This document shows, piece after piece, positions 12,100-23,493 of a stretch of DNA of 64,000 nt. Both the position numbers and the translations under genes were made by a program. Below the pieces are notes generated by a model. It saw nothing but the letters and a program-made list of their open reading frames with translations. It made no database searches and was not told the origin of the DNA. The first letter of the stretch is position 1; every line of letters begins with the position of its first letter. Origin of the DNA: Lithospermum erythrorhizon (Eukaryota > Streptophyta > Magnoliopsida > Boraginales > Boraginaceae); NCBI GenBank assembly GCA_019722365.1, contig JADFUC010002229.1, positions 1 through 64,000 of the forward strand, given 5' to 3'.

Positions 12100-15000
12100 G
12101 CTATGCTCTTTGATTGAAATCAGATTCAATGTCACAACTAAGATTTAATACACCCGCGGAGAAGCCTGGACGGATGTATTTCTCGCATCGAAGATTAATA
12201 TGAGTAATTATCTATACGGTAAAAAAGCCGAATAAACCATTGTGCTTATGTTCTATAAGATGGACGAGGAAGAATGGAAAGAGTTGACCGGCTGTGTCTT
12301 AAAGCGACGTAATTACGTTTGTCCGTAAACGCTGGCCGCTTAATGCCGCGGCGAGACTACAACAAAAGGTCTGACGCAGCGCTGACAAATTTATATTGGT
12401 AAGCCATCACCCAATAAGTGCAATTTAATTAACGTAAGTTAGCTTGTTTCACTTAAGGATGTCAGAAAATACTCCCATAACAAGGCACCTTAATGACTTC
12501 AATAGTTTGATAAACCAATTATCTACCGTTTCGGTGAACTTCGATGATGAGTTACAAGCATTGATATTGCTGGCATCTTTGCCAAATAGTTGTGAAATAC
12601 GAGTATTTAGTAACTCAGTAATGATAAAATGGAGCTTAAGCGTAAATAAGTAGAACGCTGCTTGTCTCACAGTTCAGTTAATCGACATGAGGCGGTTCCG
12701 CATTAAATGTGTAAAGAGGTAAGTGAATCGGGACAGAGGAAATAGCAAGGATAAATGGAGGTCAAAATCGGTAGGAAATGAGTAAGCCGAGACTCGAGGA
12801 CGACTGGAGCGGTGTAAAAGCGTTAATGGGCAAGATCGCAAAGCTTCTGGAGGTCGGGACACTCTTCCTCGATGACGATTCGGATAAATGACGCTAATGT
12901 TGTTTGGCGACTACAGATGCACTACTCTTTGCCGGGCTGATTGTTCTATTAATTCTTGGATTTTGATTCAAAGACGTTTCATACTACAATTTGGCCGATA
13001 TAATGATGAATTATATAGCCGAGACATGGACGGTTCATCTTATTGACGCGAACTAACAAGATCATGGTACGGGAGATGCTAACTTGAAATCATTAAACGG
13101 TTCTACATGAAATTGACAAAAACAGATACGTATCAAAGCTTCAGGAAAAGCTCGATCTCTGTTTAGTCGGGCTGACGGAGATGACATTTAACAACGCTCA
13201 AAGCGACGCAACCGTACCGGAAAGTAGCACGGAGCAATGACTATAGCTCGGGGTCGTAAGATGGTAACGTCAGATTTTAATCGGAGGTTCTGCAAGTACG
13301 ATAGCCGCCGGAAGCTCGAGAAGACAAAGTCATGGGCACAATCAATCGGGGTCACATTTACGAAAAGGTATGAAATTGCTTGTCTCGAATAATTTAATAC
13401 CTGATTTGAAGTCTGGCGGGATCATCATATACGCGGTAGTCACAGATCGGGCCGCTTCACCGAGTAGGCTGTAGTTTAGTTCACACTGCATGCATTGGGA
13501 CCCCGCACTGCCGGGTTTCAAGGGGAGGTTCACTATATTATGTAACCTTCATTGACGACAAGAACTAGAAGGCTCGGGGTTTATTTCATGAAACACAAAT
13601 CAAGTTTAGCGGAATCTTCAAGAACCGGAAAGCCATGGCCGAGAATCTAGATCGGCCGAAAGTGAAATGTTTGAGATCGAGAATGGGGGAAGTAATATAC
13701 GTATAGTGGATTTCAAACAATACCGCTACTGGTAACGTGAATCGCACGCGTAAGACAATTCCGGAACACCCCAACAAAACGAGTAAAATGGCAGAAACGC
13801 AATGCAACGCTAAATGAACGTGCTCGGAGTACGAGGTTACATTCCGATTACCTCAGACCTTTCAATACGCAATCAATATCGCAGCCTTTCTGATTAATAG
13901 ACCCTACCCCTCTGTGAGTTTAAAAATTCCCGCTAAGCCTGAGCCTGGCACATGAAATTTATCTTTCCCCAGAGTATCTCGGTCACAGAAGATATGTTCA
14001 TGTGTATTTAAATGCTAAATGTTCTCGACGCAAAAATCTAAGATTTCATATTTTATTGGTTACGGCGACGCCGACGATATCGGTTCTATGACTTAACGAA
14101 CCGGTAAAGATCATAATGTAGAAAAAGATGTGATCTTTAAATGGCAGGTATTATATAAAAGATGATGTGGCGCGCCGGAGAAAGTTGCTCGAGAAAAAAG
14201 TCACACCGCAACTCCCGAGGAAACAGACTGTTCTTCCAAATGGCATACCCAGATCATGCCCTACCTGCAAAATAATTCAAGATCCTTTGCCGATATGCCA
14301 CCTGGAGGAGGTCGTTCACGGCTACAGGAAGCCGAGGACGCAGGAAAAACACTTCCGAGCATCGCATGTGCTGCATTAAATACCAGTCCCGTAAGATCGT
14401 GAAAGAGTGCTGCACTCAACTCAAAGTGTGGCCTCCATCCGCCAACTTCTTATTGTTAATCGGCTAAAGGCGGTACCAAGAAGCATATGGCGAAGAAGAC
14501 AACGCACATGCACTAAGTCGTGGGAGTTAGTAAATGAAAGAGAGATGAGCTTATCGATGACAAATATGACACGGAGTCAAGTTAAACCGCCGAATAGCTA
14601 GAAAAGAATATCAGAATGTATTGGTCTATCGAATCAAGGAAGAATGTGATGGTAGTAAACGCCATAAGGCTCCGATTATTGTCAAAGGGTTTCAAAGCAG
14701 GGTTAGCGCATCACTACACCGAAATATTCTCACCCGTGGTCAAGCTACACAATCGTGAATCGCTTTTTGGGTCAAAGAAGGATACCGCACCTTCAATGTA
14801 CGGATGTAAACCGGCTTATACGCGATCCGATTGAGGAAATATTCGATAAGAACTCCTGCTTGGTTAAAGTGAAAAGAAAGCATTCGTCCGCAAACTTCGG
14901 AAGAGCCAGATGGTTTCAAACAAGCTCCAAGGCAAAATGAACATAACCTTTGATAATTTTATGAAGGTTCGGCTCATGATGGTAATCGACTACCATCAAC

Positions 15001-16060
15001 TATAATTTGCGAGGTTTGAAAAGACTATGTAATTCTCTACTCCTTTACGTGGACGATACGCTGATAAGAGAGTCGATTCGCACAAGATAAATATGTTGAA
15101 AAAGGAGTTATCAAAGTGGAATTTGCAACGAAAGATCGAAGCGATTTTAAAGCAAATTGACGAGAATAATCGTAGATCGAGATTCTCCGAGACAATACGT
15201 GAAGCACAATTTAAAAGCGCGAATGTCGTTCAAATATGTCGGATGCAAACCGGTAGCACTCTCGATAGTCGCCACTTTCAATTATCTCAGAGAACACCTC
15301 CCGAGATCGGTGACGGCACTAAAGGCATATGGATAAGGTGCTTTATGCTTCCTCGCAAAGAGTGCCTTATGTATGCAATGGTGCGACTAGACTATATCAC
15401 ATACATGCAGCTGGGAGTTGTTAGTAGATATATGTCTAACCTGCTAAAGAGTAATATCGGGAACTGTGGAAGGATTTATGATACCCGAATTCGTACAAGC
15501 ACTCCGTGAAGCAGAATATCGGGAAGCCGCGTCGGATTTTAAGATACCGAACGTAAAGGCTAAAAGGCTTTCAGGTTTCCAAAATCCGATACGGGTCGAT
15601 ATGTGACGCCGATAACGCGGCGATGCTGATAGTAGAAAATCTACTAGTGGATACGTGTTCATGTCGAGGTACCGCATTAGTCGAGTATCTAAGTCGCAAT
15701 CTATATAAAGAGCATCATTTGAGTCGCGTTCGACATGCTGCTATGGTCAAGTCAAAGAGATGATACGTTGCAAACTTTTCTAAAAGAGCCGAATCTTGAG
15801 TACGGTAGTAATACATCAGACGCGATAGTCGAGTGCTATTTATCCGGCTAAAATCCCGTGATTTCATGCTGTAAATCCAAGATATAGATCAAATACCATT
15901 TCATACGGTCTCGTGATTGAGAATGGAGTTCCTAAGCTCGAAGATCTCCAGAGAACGAAAACTCAAATTGATATGTTAACGAAAGTGGCGAATGCGAGAA
16001 CCGGTTAAGGCCAACTTCGTAACGTAATAACTGGGCGCGGTCAGAACGGTGCTCAAGACG
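12100..16060 (+). pseudogene. Copia gag-pol remnant (gag, RT, RNase H pieces)
   Basis: Gag is clearest at 12444-12600: LRMSENTPITRHLNDFNSL then ILLASLPNS, the conserved copia gag (UBN2-type) block. Reverse transcriptase pieces follow: a VKGF and SPVVK-like region at about 14690-14740, a QAPRQ block near 14920, and a YVDD catalytic box at 15046-15057, followed by the KKELSKW segment at about 15095. RNase H-like traces lie near 15660-15760. Integrase is not clearly visible between about 12900 and 14100. Frames change repeatedly. Confidence 0.75.
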
Positions 16061-16090
16061 GTGTTTTGAAAATGTTTTCGCTGGTGAGAT

Positions 16091-16692
16091 TGCTGGTGTC
16101 AAGAGCATTTTTGGCCGGTGGAAATCGCCGGTATCGGAGAGTGGCACGAGACCCCGAGGTCTCGATGTCCCGACGCATCAGAATGGGATAATTGTTTGGA
16201 CCTGTTCGAGAGCTCCTTCGAGAGTCGCTCGAGGTCATCGAAATTTCTATCTCGGCCGGATCTCGACGGACGCCAGACGCGACAGTAATTTGAGGCGGTT
16301 TTGGACTCTTTTATTACCTTTTTCGACTCAAGTTGGGGATAGAAGTTTTCTTATAAATAACATGCTTTATAGGTTTTCTATCACAAAAATTAACATACAA
16401 AAACAACTTATGTAGAGAAAATTATTGAATCATCATCAATACATTTGAGGTTTTGTTATCGAGAATACTAAGTTGAAAGTATTACTCAATCGAGTGTTCT
16501 AGCTTGATAGGTAATTGTAACAATCTTCCGTTTGATTTTAGTAGATTTCTCACAGCAGCAATGGATGTACTTTCATACTGGTGGGGGAACCCGTATAAAA
16601 TTTGTGTGTCGCTTTTATTTTTCCGCAATTTACTTCCTCACAAGTATCATTGTTCGCTTGCGTCAAGGACATTAGACAGCTATAATTCATCA
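16091..16692 (+). repeat. 3' LTR of TNT1-like copia element
   Basis: Begins TGCTGGTGTCAAGAGCATTT and ends near CATCA at 16692. It shows the same landmark order as the 5' LTR, including a TATA-like CTTATAAATAA at about 16350 and ATTGAATCATCATCAATA at about 16425. The two LTRs differ by many small indels and substitutions. Confidence 0.87.
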
Positions 16693-16839
16693 CTAGCTCG
16701 CGTAGATCAAGCTACAAAAGTCGAGCGCATGGATGATTTGAGAGAATGTTTTGGTAAAGCTTCATAGATTTTGGAATGCGGTGGTGATTATAATATCTAT
16801 TATCTATTTTTTTTTATCTTTCCTGACTTCTTTGTGCAG

Positions 16840-17478
16840 CAAATCCTGTGTCTCATTGCTGATTTCCACCGGGCTGTTCAGATTGTTCCTTTGATTCTGC
16901 CTTACCTGCCGCCAAGAACTTAGAAAATCCTGTTTCACGGGATGAAGACGGTGGCTGTTTAAATTTCAGCAGCAATGTAGAACCAAATCGAAACTCCGAA
17001 ATCTTCTAAATTTACAAACATATGGAAATCCATTGAAGTGGTAAAATACCTGCCTGTAATAACACTTTCGCCGTGGTACTTCCGTACTTGAAGCGGTATA
17101 TATCCAGGAAACCAGGTAGTAGGATTGGTGGTGAAAGCAGAGGAGATTGTTAAAACCTTCAGGCCCAAAGACCAGCTTGATAGTTCTAGATTTAGACAGC
17201 CCATACCGAGAAAAATGCTTTATGTAAGGCAGCTTCTCGAGAAGATAGTGAGGACAACTATCTTTGTTGTCTAACAGCTGTAACCAATGAGGGGAAAGAT
17301 GTAGAACATTTATGCAACCATTTATCCAAAGGTGAGCCTATTATCGTCAATGATGTGCTTGAAACTACTTCAAGGCTGAGTTGGGAGCCCATGGTTATGT
17401 GGCGTGCTTGGCGCAATATGAAAACAGTAAAGCTTCAGTTCTGATATAGATGTATTAGACTGTTCAAATTGGTGCCAG
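16840..17478 (+). pseudogene. JMJ25-like distal zinc-finger and first JmjC exon(s)
   Basis: An acceptor TTTGTGCAG precedes 16840. 16850-16926 reads ADFHRAV then, after frameshifts, a CSFD..CL.CC-like block, which corresponds to the family's DFHRSCPNC cysteine region. From 17226 a coherent frame gives AASREDSEDNYL, KGEPIIVNDVLETTSRLSWEP and MVMWRAWRN, near-exact matches to the start of the KDM3-type JmjC domain. It ends DVLDCSNWCQ before a GTAAGG donor at 17479. Internal stops occur between 16930 and 17220. Confidence 0.85.
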
Positions 17479-17985
17479 GTAAGGTTTTCGTGATCTGTTA
17501 TTGATGCACACTCTTTTATGTTGTCATATGCGGGAACTCTAGAATATTTTTGAAGAATCTTCCATGAGATTCAAATTCCTAATAATGTTGTTTTATCTCA
17601 GGTTGTCCAAACTGTTTACGTGGTTGTTTTTTCCTATTATAGTTCCTTTTCCATACATAGTTGACATGCAGCTTTTTTTGAACTCTACAAATTATATAGG
17701 TACACTAATTTGTGAAGATAATTGACTCAACCAAGTTTCAAGCGATCTACTATAAATCATTTAAGTCAGTCCTCAGTCCCTACTCTAAGAACCACCAGCT
17801 TCTCGGCTCACCTGATCGTAGAGTGAGCTTAAGTTGTTGAGCTCAAAGTGATAAATATCGCCCCCTCAGTTTCAAATTTAAACAAAATATCAGCTTACTA
17901 AGTTTCATACTAGCACCAATGCAGAACACTATCGATGTAATATCTATGATAGAGGTGCAGCCTGCCCTTGTAGTCACATCTTAGG

Positions 17986-17986
<1 letters not shown>

Positions 17987-18031
<45 letters not shown>
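17987..18031. repeat. (CT)n followed by (CA)n microsatellite
   Basis: About 18 CT units followed by about five CA units, within the intron between the JmjC exons at 17478 and 18265. Confidence 0.95.
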
Positions 18032-18032
<1 letters not shown>

Positions 18033-18264
18033 ATACAAAGTAAGAATCAGTTATTTAATTGTTCATACTCCAGAAGTCCATTTCAGCTGTGCTGTCTTGT
18101 TATAAGCCTGATGTTTATGATCTCCCGTTGATGTAATTGAAGAACTTGTCAGTTTACAATTTAATTGTTACTTAAACCATTAACATCTGATGCATCAATT
18201 CATTACATTTTATAAGTACGAACTTTGTTACTGTTGAATATCACTGTTTCTGGGAATCATACAG

Positions 18265-18590
18265 GTAAGCATGAATTCGTTCCAATTCTTTAAACGGTAT
18301 ATAGAGGTTCCATTCGACTCTAATGGCCAACCCCAACTTCTGAAACTCCATGACTGCTCGCATTCTGTTTCATTTGAGGAGCGCCATTACTACAAAAAGC
18401 TGCTGAATCTGTGTTGCCCTGCCATTCAAGGAAGTCACACATCCTCAGAGGCTATCTAAATCTTTCTACTAAATTACCTGAAAAGTGCCTGGCTTGTTTA
18501 GGCCAAATATTCACATTGCATATGGAATCCTCAGGAGATGGGATGTGAGAGACTCCTGTGACAAAGCTTCTGTGTGCCGCAGAGCTGATG
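18265..18590 (+). pseudogene. JmjC exon carrying the corrupted iron-binding HxD site
   Basis: The exon follows a TACAG acceptor and reads QFFKRYIEVPFDSNGQPQLLKLHD (first 18 residues typical of the family's HQFF.GY..GRFDS.GWPQ block). Frameshifts follow, but LPEKC and NIHIAYGIPQEMG-like blocks remain in alternate frames to 18545. The next block in the family is DSVTKLHCDMSDAVN. Here, after a one-base insertion, it reads SVTKLLCAAELM, so the iron ligands His and Asp are Leu and Ala. The donor GTATAA follows at 18591. Confidence 0.82.
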
Positions 18591-19224
18591 GTATAACTTG
18601 CTTCCTGATATTTTCTTTCATTTCTTCCAGTTAAAATTTGTGATAGAATTGACTCTTGGGAGTGTAAGGATTTAGGATGTTAATCTGAGAAGGTTTAAGA
18701 GATCCCGCGAGTGGATTTAGGGATGAATGTTTTCCTCATATATGAAAAAATTTATTCTCATGTTGTAGGATTTATAGAAGCTAATTTTATTACTCTGACT
18801 TGCAAGTCGTCTGTTTGCTAATTACTTGCCCTCCCTTGCAAGTGTTTTTAGGCTAATAGTTTTGGAACTCAAGAAAGGAAAATCTCCTAAATTAAAATTA
18901 AATGAGGCAGTATTTATCTTTGATTTTCACCCAATCTTGCTGGATATGATTCTTTTTACATCTTGAATGATGTTACATATGAACCCCATCACTTTATTGT
19001 TTTTTAAGTTCTCTATGTATATATATGCAAAAGAGCGAGAGAAACGTATGATCCTTCTATCCTATCTATTTATGTGTATCACAATTCAAAAGCTCTGGAG
19101 ACCTATAACTTGTATTCTAAGATTTTTTTTTTATTTATTTATCATTACATCCGTTACATCTATTCTATAACTTTTCCAGGTTAATATTTTATTTCATACT
19201 GGAAAACGAGAAAATATTTTTCAG

Positions 19225-22069
19225 AGTCGCAGAAAATTTTCGAATAATGGTGCAAACATATTGTGAAAAGCACCTGAAGACCTTAAATATACGTCAGAAT
19301 GAACAACACCAGAGTGAAACCCTTCCATCATCAGCTAACAGCTCTGAAGGTTGTGGTGATGAAGATGCTGGTGTACTATGGGATGTTTTCAGAAGGCAAG
19401 ATGTTCCCAAATTACAGTTGTATCTTAAATTTCACTATGGAGAATTCATTCATACTCTTAGCACTCCACAAAAGCAGGTGATTGTAGATTCTGAATTTGT
19501 AGGGAATAACGCTTTTTTTTCTCCCTTGGTATAAAGATGTTATAATTCCTTTTTTATCTCAAGTATAATATTAGAACGTTATTTCTTAGTCAACCCTAGC
19601 AAGCAATTTATTTTTTTCTTTTTGTTTGTGAGTGTGCTAATATTGTATGGTAGATGATTAGCTTAATATTTGTCATAGCTTTTAGATGATTTTCGGGGTA
19701 TTTTATTACTCATAATTCAAGTTGTTTGGTTGTTTAATCGACAAATATTATATATTATGTGATTCCGGCAGCTTACTATTATTTGGGAAATATATGCTAA
19801 TTTGCATACGAAAATGCTAAAAGAGAAGTCATGTGGGCCGAAATATGTAATTTTCCGAAAGAGTTGACAAAAAGTCCGATCGAAAAAGAAAGAAAGCTGG
19901 CCGACATGCAAAAATCACGTATATCAAAAGACCGGAGTTAACCTACTACTATATAAAGTCAAGGTGCAAATTAACAATATATATTCATTCATATTCTTCA
20001 CGTAACCCGGCAGCAGAGGCGAGGCAAGAGTGTACTACTATTATACTTCTATTTTCTTGATCAAGCCACAAGACATAATCGATAAGATTTCTACTGTTAT
20101 TCATACTCTAGTTAATTTATGCTTTCTGCATTATTATTTATGATTTATTTCACATTTAGTAGTAAAATTTAAATATATTATTACCGTGGGTTTTCACATG
20201 TAGCCTCGATAAACAGATTTTTCTATCCTGATTTTAGAGTTATTATAATTGCACTAATATTAATCATTGAACTTAATTTGATTCGATTGTTTTAGAATCG
20301 CCAATCTTTTTATGCATGAGAATCCTCGAGTATTATGTGAACCCTCGACCGAAAGCGAAGCGCATATTAGATCACTTGATTAGTTAATTAGTGGGTCGTT
20401 ATACGGAAGTGTGCAAACACGCTGATTGGTTCCGGGAGAGATTTCTTGCGCCTGTGTGTTTTTAGCTAATTAATTTCACTAGTAACATAAGAGATTAATT
20501 AAACCGAGAACATCCGAACTCCGCTAATTCGAATCTGGAGATACCGAACTAACGAAATTGACCCTAGTGTTTATATAAATCTATTATTTGATAGAGAATA
20601 CTATCATAGCTAAGCCTATACCCCCGGTAATCCTTTTTTATTCATAAGATTATCCTTCTACTAATCGTTAATTTAAGCTTTAACTGGGCTTATTACAATC
20701 AATTCTAATACTTAGTTTCATTTTACAATTACAATTAATTTAAGTAAACCAGCTTCTTCAAAGGATTCGACTCCCTTACTGGAAGACTGCATCATTACGC
20801 CGACTGCTCTGCGAGGAATATAATTATTCCCATCGTAAGAGATTATCTTGCAAGCATCATTGTAATTGCACATGTGATGTGTGCCTAACAGTAAAACTTG
20901 CAGCAGGGTTCTCATCCAGTTTATGATCAGAGTTTTTACCTGACAGTGGATCATAAAAGAATGCTGAAGGAGGATTACGGTAAGCAGTCTTCTTCTAAAT
21001 ACTATGTATCATATAACTAACTCTTATTTGATTAATGTACCCTTGTATAATGTAATTAACTGGGACAGGATTCAAATCCAGATTCTCATGCAGAAGGGAC
21101 TGGTCATTGTACCTGCAGGTTGCCCTCATCAAACTAGAAATTTGAAGGTAACTAAGCTCAGAAATTCCTCTCGCTCTCTATCTTATGCAATCACACATCA
21201 TGCGAATGAATCGTCTCTGGAAAAAGGTTTTAATGTTTTCATGTGACCTGGAATAATGTGATGATCACCTAGGAGTTCTAAGGATTTAGGGGAAGACAGG
21301 GAATTTGAAACAGAGACTAGGGAGATGATTGACTAGGAAGAAGAAGAAGAAGAAAGGGCTTATTTTGTGATTCAATCAATGTTTCCTTACCAGACTTTAG
21401 GATTGACTAGAAATTTTCCTTTTTCCTGTTATGCTGCTAATACTGTAAGATGTCCTATATCTAAGTAGCGATTAGTTGGTGGTTTATTTTATGTTTGCGC
21501 ACTTCGTATTGGGAGGAAATGAGTATTACTGACATCAGTCATAAGGAATTAGTTGGTGCTAATAATGCCTAGGATATCCTGGAAGCAATTAAGTGTTGTT
21601 TTTCCAGCGTGTTTTAACTTTTATTCTAAACGAAAACCACCATTGAAAATTTTGTTCTGTAGTTCTGTGCTAAGTGTGTCTCTCGACTTCATCTCACCTG
21701 AAAGTATTAATGAGTCCATCTGCTTGACCGAGGAATTTCAAGGGTCTTCCTCAGGATCATATGGCCAAGGAAAATACTGAGGTACGAAAACAAAGCCTCC
21801 ATGATCTCAATTTGTCTCATTCCTTAGTTTCTATAATACCAATTTCTTCCTAATATTTCTTTTGCAGTGCTATTGTAGGCATTATATATTGATTTCAGAT
21901 ATTGGTATTGATATGACCTAGAATAACCCCCAGCTCTGAACAACAAATTTCTCTTGTTTATCTTCATCTATTATTAAGTAACCACTAAATGTCTCTGCTA
22001 TTGGAGCTAAAGAAACTGATTCTTCATTCCATGAGCCATGCGATCAAGGATTTTGAGGTCTTAAAGTAA
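19225..22069 (+). pseudogene. JMJ25-like C-terminal JmjC exons and last exon
   Basis: 19225-19477 ends with GVLWDVFRRQDVPKLQLYL and a GT donor. 20907-20979 encodes HPVYDQSFYLTVDHKRMLK. 21069-21147 encodes IVPAGCPHQTRNLK, which keeps the third iron-binding His. 21663-21781 encodes SLDFISPESINESICLTEEF. 22001-22069 encodes LELKKLILHSMSHAIKDFEV and a TAA stop. These five blocks follow one another exactly as in KDM3-type proteins. One-base shifts break the 21069 and 21663 exons. The intron at 19478-20906 is unusually long and carries an LTR-like insert. Confidence 0.85.
19700..20700. other. LTR-like insert in JMJ intron (possible solo LTR)
   Basis: This 1-kb block lies in an otherwise AT-rich intron and differs in texture. 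It has a TATA-like CTATATAAAGTCAAGG at about 19952, a transcribed-leader-like stretch with CGTAACCCGGCAGC, and conserved-looking tracts such as GTGAACCCTCGACCGAAAGC and TGGTTCCGGGAGAGATTTC. These features fit a solo LTR of a Ty3/gypsy element. No coding remnant, second LTR or target duplication was identified. Confidence 0.35.
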
Positions 22070-23069
22070 GATAGATCTTGAACAAAATTATTAGTATTAT
22101 TTTTTCACTTCCAATATATTTTGAATTTCTTTTCTCCTAATCCCAGTAATACTAATTGGGCTCTCTGCTTTTGCAAGAATCACTTTACACTGTTTTTATT
22201 TCTCCTCGAGACCCTAAGTTACAACAGACTAATTTCTACTTTTGCAATTTTGAAGCAAAAAGTCAAATATTAATATTTTGTGTGACTTCCAATCTGGTTG
22301 TTGAGCACTTTATTTTGTTATAGCAGCTATTAGTAGCTTCTGCCCAGTTTAGTATTAATACTTTGGAAAGAAAAAATCTCATCTCGACTGTCTCAGTACC
22401 TATTTTCTATAAGCATGCCATCTATGGTGGTTTTTATGTAGATTCATGTTTGTTGACCCACCAAGCAGGAGGAAAATATTTATAATATACCTTCAAATTG
22501 GTAGTATTACTCCAGTATGAAAGAGTACGGGGGGAAATATTGTAAAAACTAAGGAGATGACATTATTCTTGCACAAATTATTTTAAAAAGTACACCATTC
22601 ATGTAAAAATGGATGAAGTGCTATTTTTACATGACGTACTGATCTCAACTAATCATTGTCTTTATTTTCGTGAGTTAGAGCATGTGCACTGCCTCTAAAT
22701 TTTTTTCTAAAATACATTCAAAATCATCACTTTTCTTATTTTGCGCTCCTCATTATTTACCCAAAATATAAAAACGGCCTAAGTTTTATTAATGTAAGAA
22801 AATGTCAAGTATGGGAAAATTATAGGAAACATAAATTTGAGGTGTGCGAAATTTTTTATGTAGCCTTATGAGCCCGAAAAAGATTATTTTATCCATTTTT
22901 AATTTTTTTCATCCCCTATTATTATAACTTTTGGGGGGAGATGATTTATTACGCTCTTTTATTTGCTATTTCCTATCATTATCAACTATGAACCATTCCT
23001 CAACGAAATGGAGAAGCCAATAGCTTTAACGAATAACTTACTTTTTTTTCTTTTTTTATGTGTGCATAG
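22070..23069. other. Intergenic sequence downstream of the JMJ relic
   Basis: No gene is supported. A short inverted motif around 22590-22640 (CATGTAAAAATGGATG and CTATTTTTACATG) could be a small MITE or hairpin. The end of the interval is a long pyrimidine tract leading into the acceptor of the orphan exon at 23070. Confidence 0.4.
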
Positions 23070-23160
23070 GTTTAATCTAGATGCTTACATTGAAGGCTCG
23101 TGTTCAATGGGATCAGACAGCAAGGGGGTTGATGTTGGAACATCTCCGAGATCAATGCAT
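23070..23160 (+). pseudogene. Orphan exon with intact splice sites
   Basis: A strong pyrimidine tract and CATAG acceptor precede 23070 and a GTAAGT donor follows 23160. The 91-nt segment is open in one frame and includes YIEGSCSMGSDSKGVDV and TSPRSMH. I do not recognise the family. It may be the upstream exon of the coiled-coil remnant at 23906-24611, or a leftover of another gene. The MITE at 23221-23493 lies in the intron that would separate them. Confidence 0.4.
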
Positions 23161-23220
23161 GTAAGTCGATATCAAATTTTGCATATTCCCGTCACGGTTT
23201 GTGCATGTTCCTGACGTACA

Positions 23221-23493
23221 TGGGCAGAACCGGGATGAGAATATAGGGGGGGCAAAATTTTAAAAAATAATTTGGGGCGGGGGGCAAATTTAAAAAAAAG
23301 AAACTTAAAAACTAAAATTAAACCATCAAACAAGCAAAATAACAACAAAAAATATTACTTAGAAGATTCAACCCAAGCAAACCATGAAAATGTGAACAAT
23401 CTTGTTATATTTCTTACACTCTACATAATATGTATACAGACATTTAAAATCTAGGAGGGGCCAAGGGCCCCCTCCCCCCCAGGTCCGCCCCGC
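23221..23493. mobile_element. Small non-autonomous hAT-like element (MITE)
   Basis: The left end TGGGCAGAACCGGGA and the inverted right end CCCAGGTCCGCCCCGC are related inverted repeats. G-runs (GGGGGGGC, GGGGCGGGGGGC) lie just inside the left end and C-runs (GGCCCCCTCCCCCCC) inside the right. Flanking octamers GACGTACA (23213-23220) and GAGGCACA (23495-23502) match at 6 of 8 positions, consistent with a decayed 8-bp hAT target duplication. The interior is A-rich with no transposase. Confidence 0.65.

Larger units (their letters stand above)
11480..16692 (+). mobile_element. Ty1/copia LTR retrotransposon, TNT1-like, in a JMJ intron
   Basis: Two related LTRs (11480-12087 and 16091-16692, about 605 bp each) flank a gag-pol relic in copia order. 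The 5' LTR is followed at about 12089 by ATCGTATCGTGAGC, a decayed form of the initiator-Met primer site TGGTATCAGAGC. A purine-rich stretch ending GGTGAGAT precedes the 3' LTR. Length (5.2 kb) fits the TNT1/Tork group. Flanking pentamers CCAGT and CTAGC differ by two transitions, so a target duplication is only suggestive. Its GC content is visibly higher than the surrounding intron. Many stops show it is inactive. Confidence 0.88.
9300..22069 (+). pseudogene. KDM3/JMJ25-type JmjC histone demethylase relic
   Basis: Plant JMJ25/IBM1-class proteins are nuclear H3K9 demethylases with a cysteine-rich zinc-finger region followed by a JmjC oxygenase domain. Both are recognisable in the expected order across about ten exons. 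Zinc-finger exons are at 9372-9523, 10907-10997 and 11085-11229, and more of that region at about 16840-16926. JmjC exons are at about 17226-17478, 18265-18590, 19225-19477, 20907-20979, 21069-21147 and 21663-21781. The last exon (22001-22069) ends in TAA. Several exon edges keep GT/AG sites in the right phase, for example 9523/10907, which recreates the TGG of a conserved W-Y-P. Stops and single-base frameshifts break nearly every exon, and the iron-binding HxD is lost. A 5.2-kb copia element occupies one intron. The N-terminal part upstream of about 9300 was not found. Confidence 0.88.
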
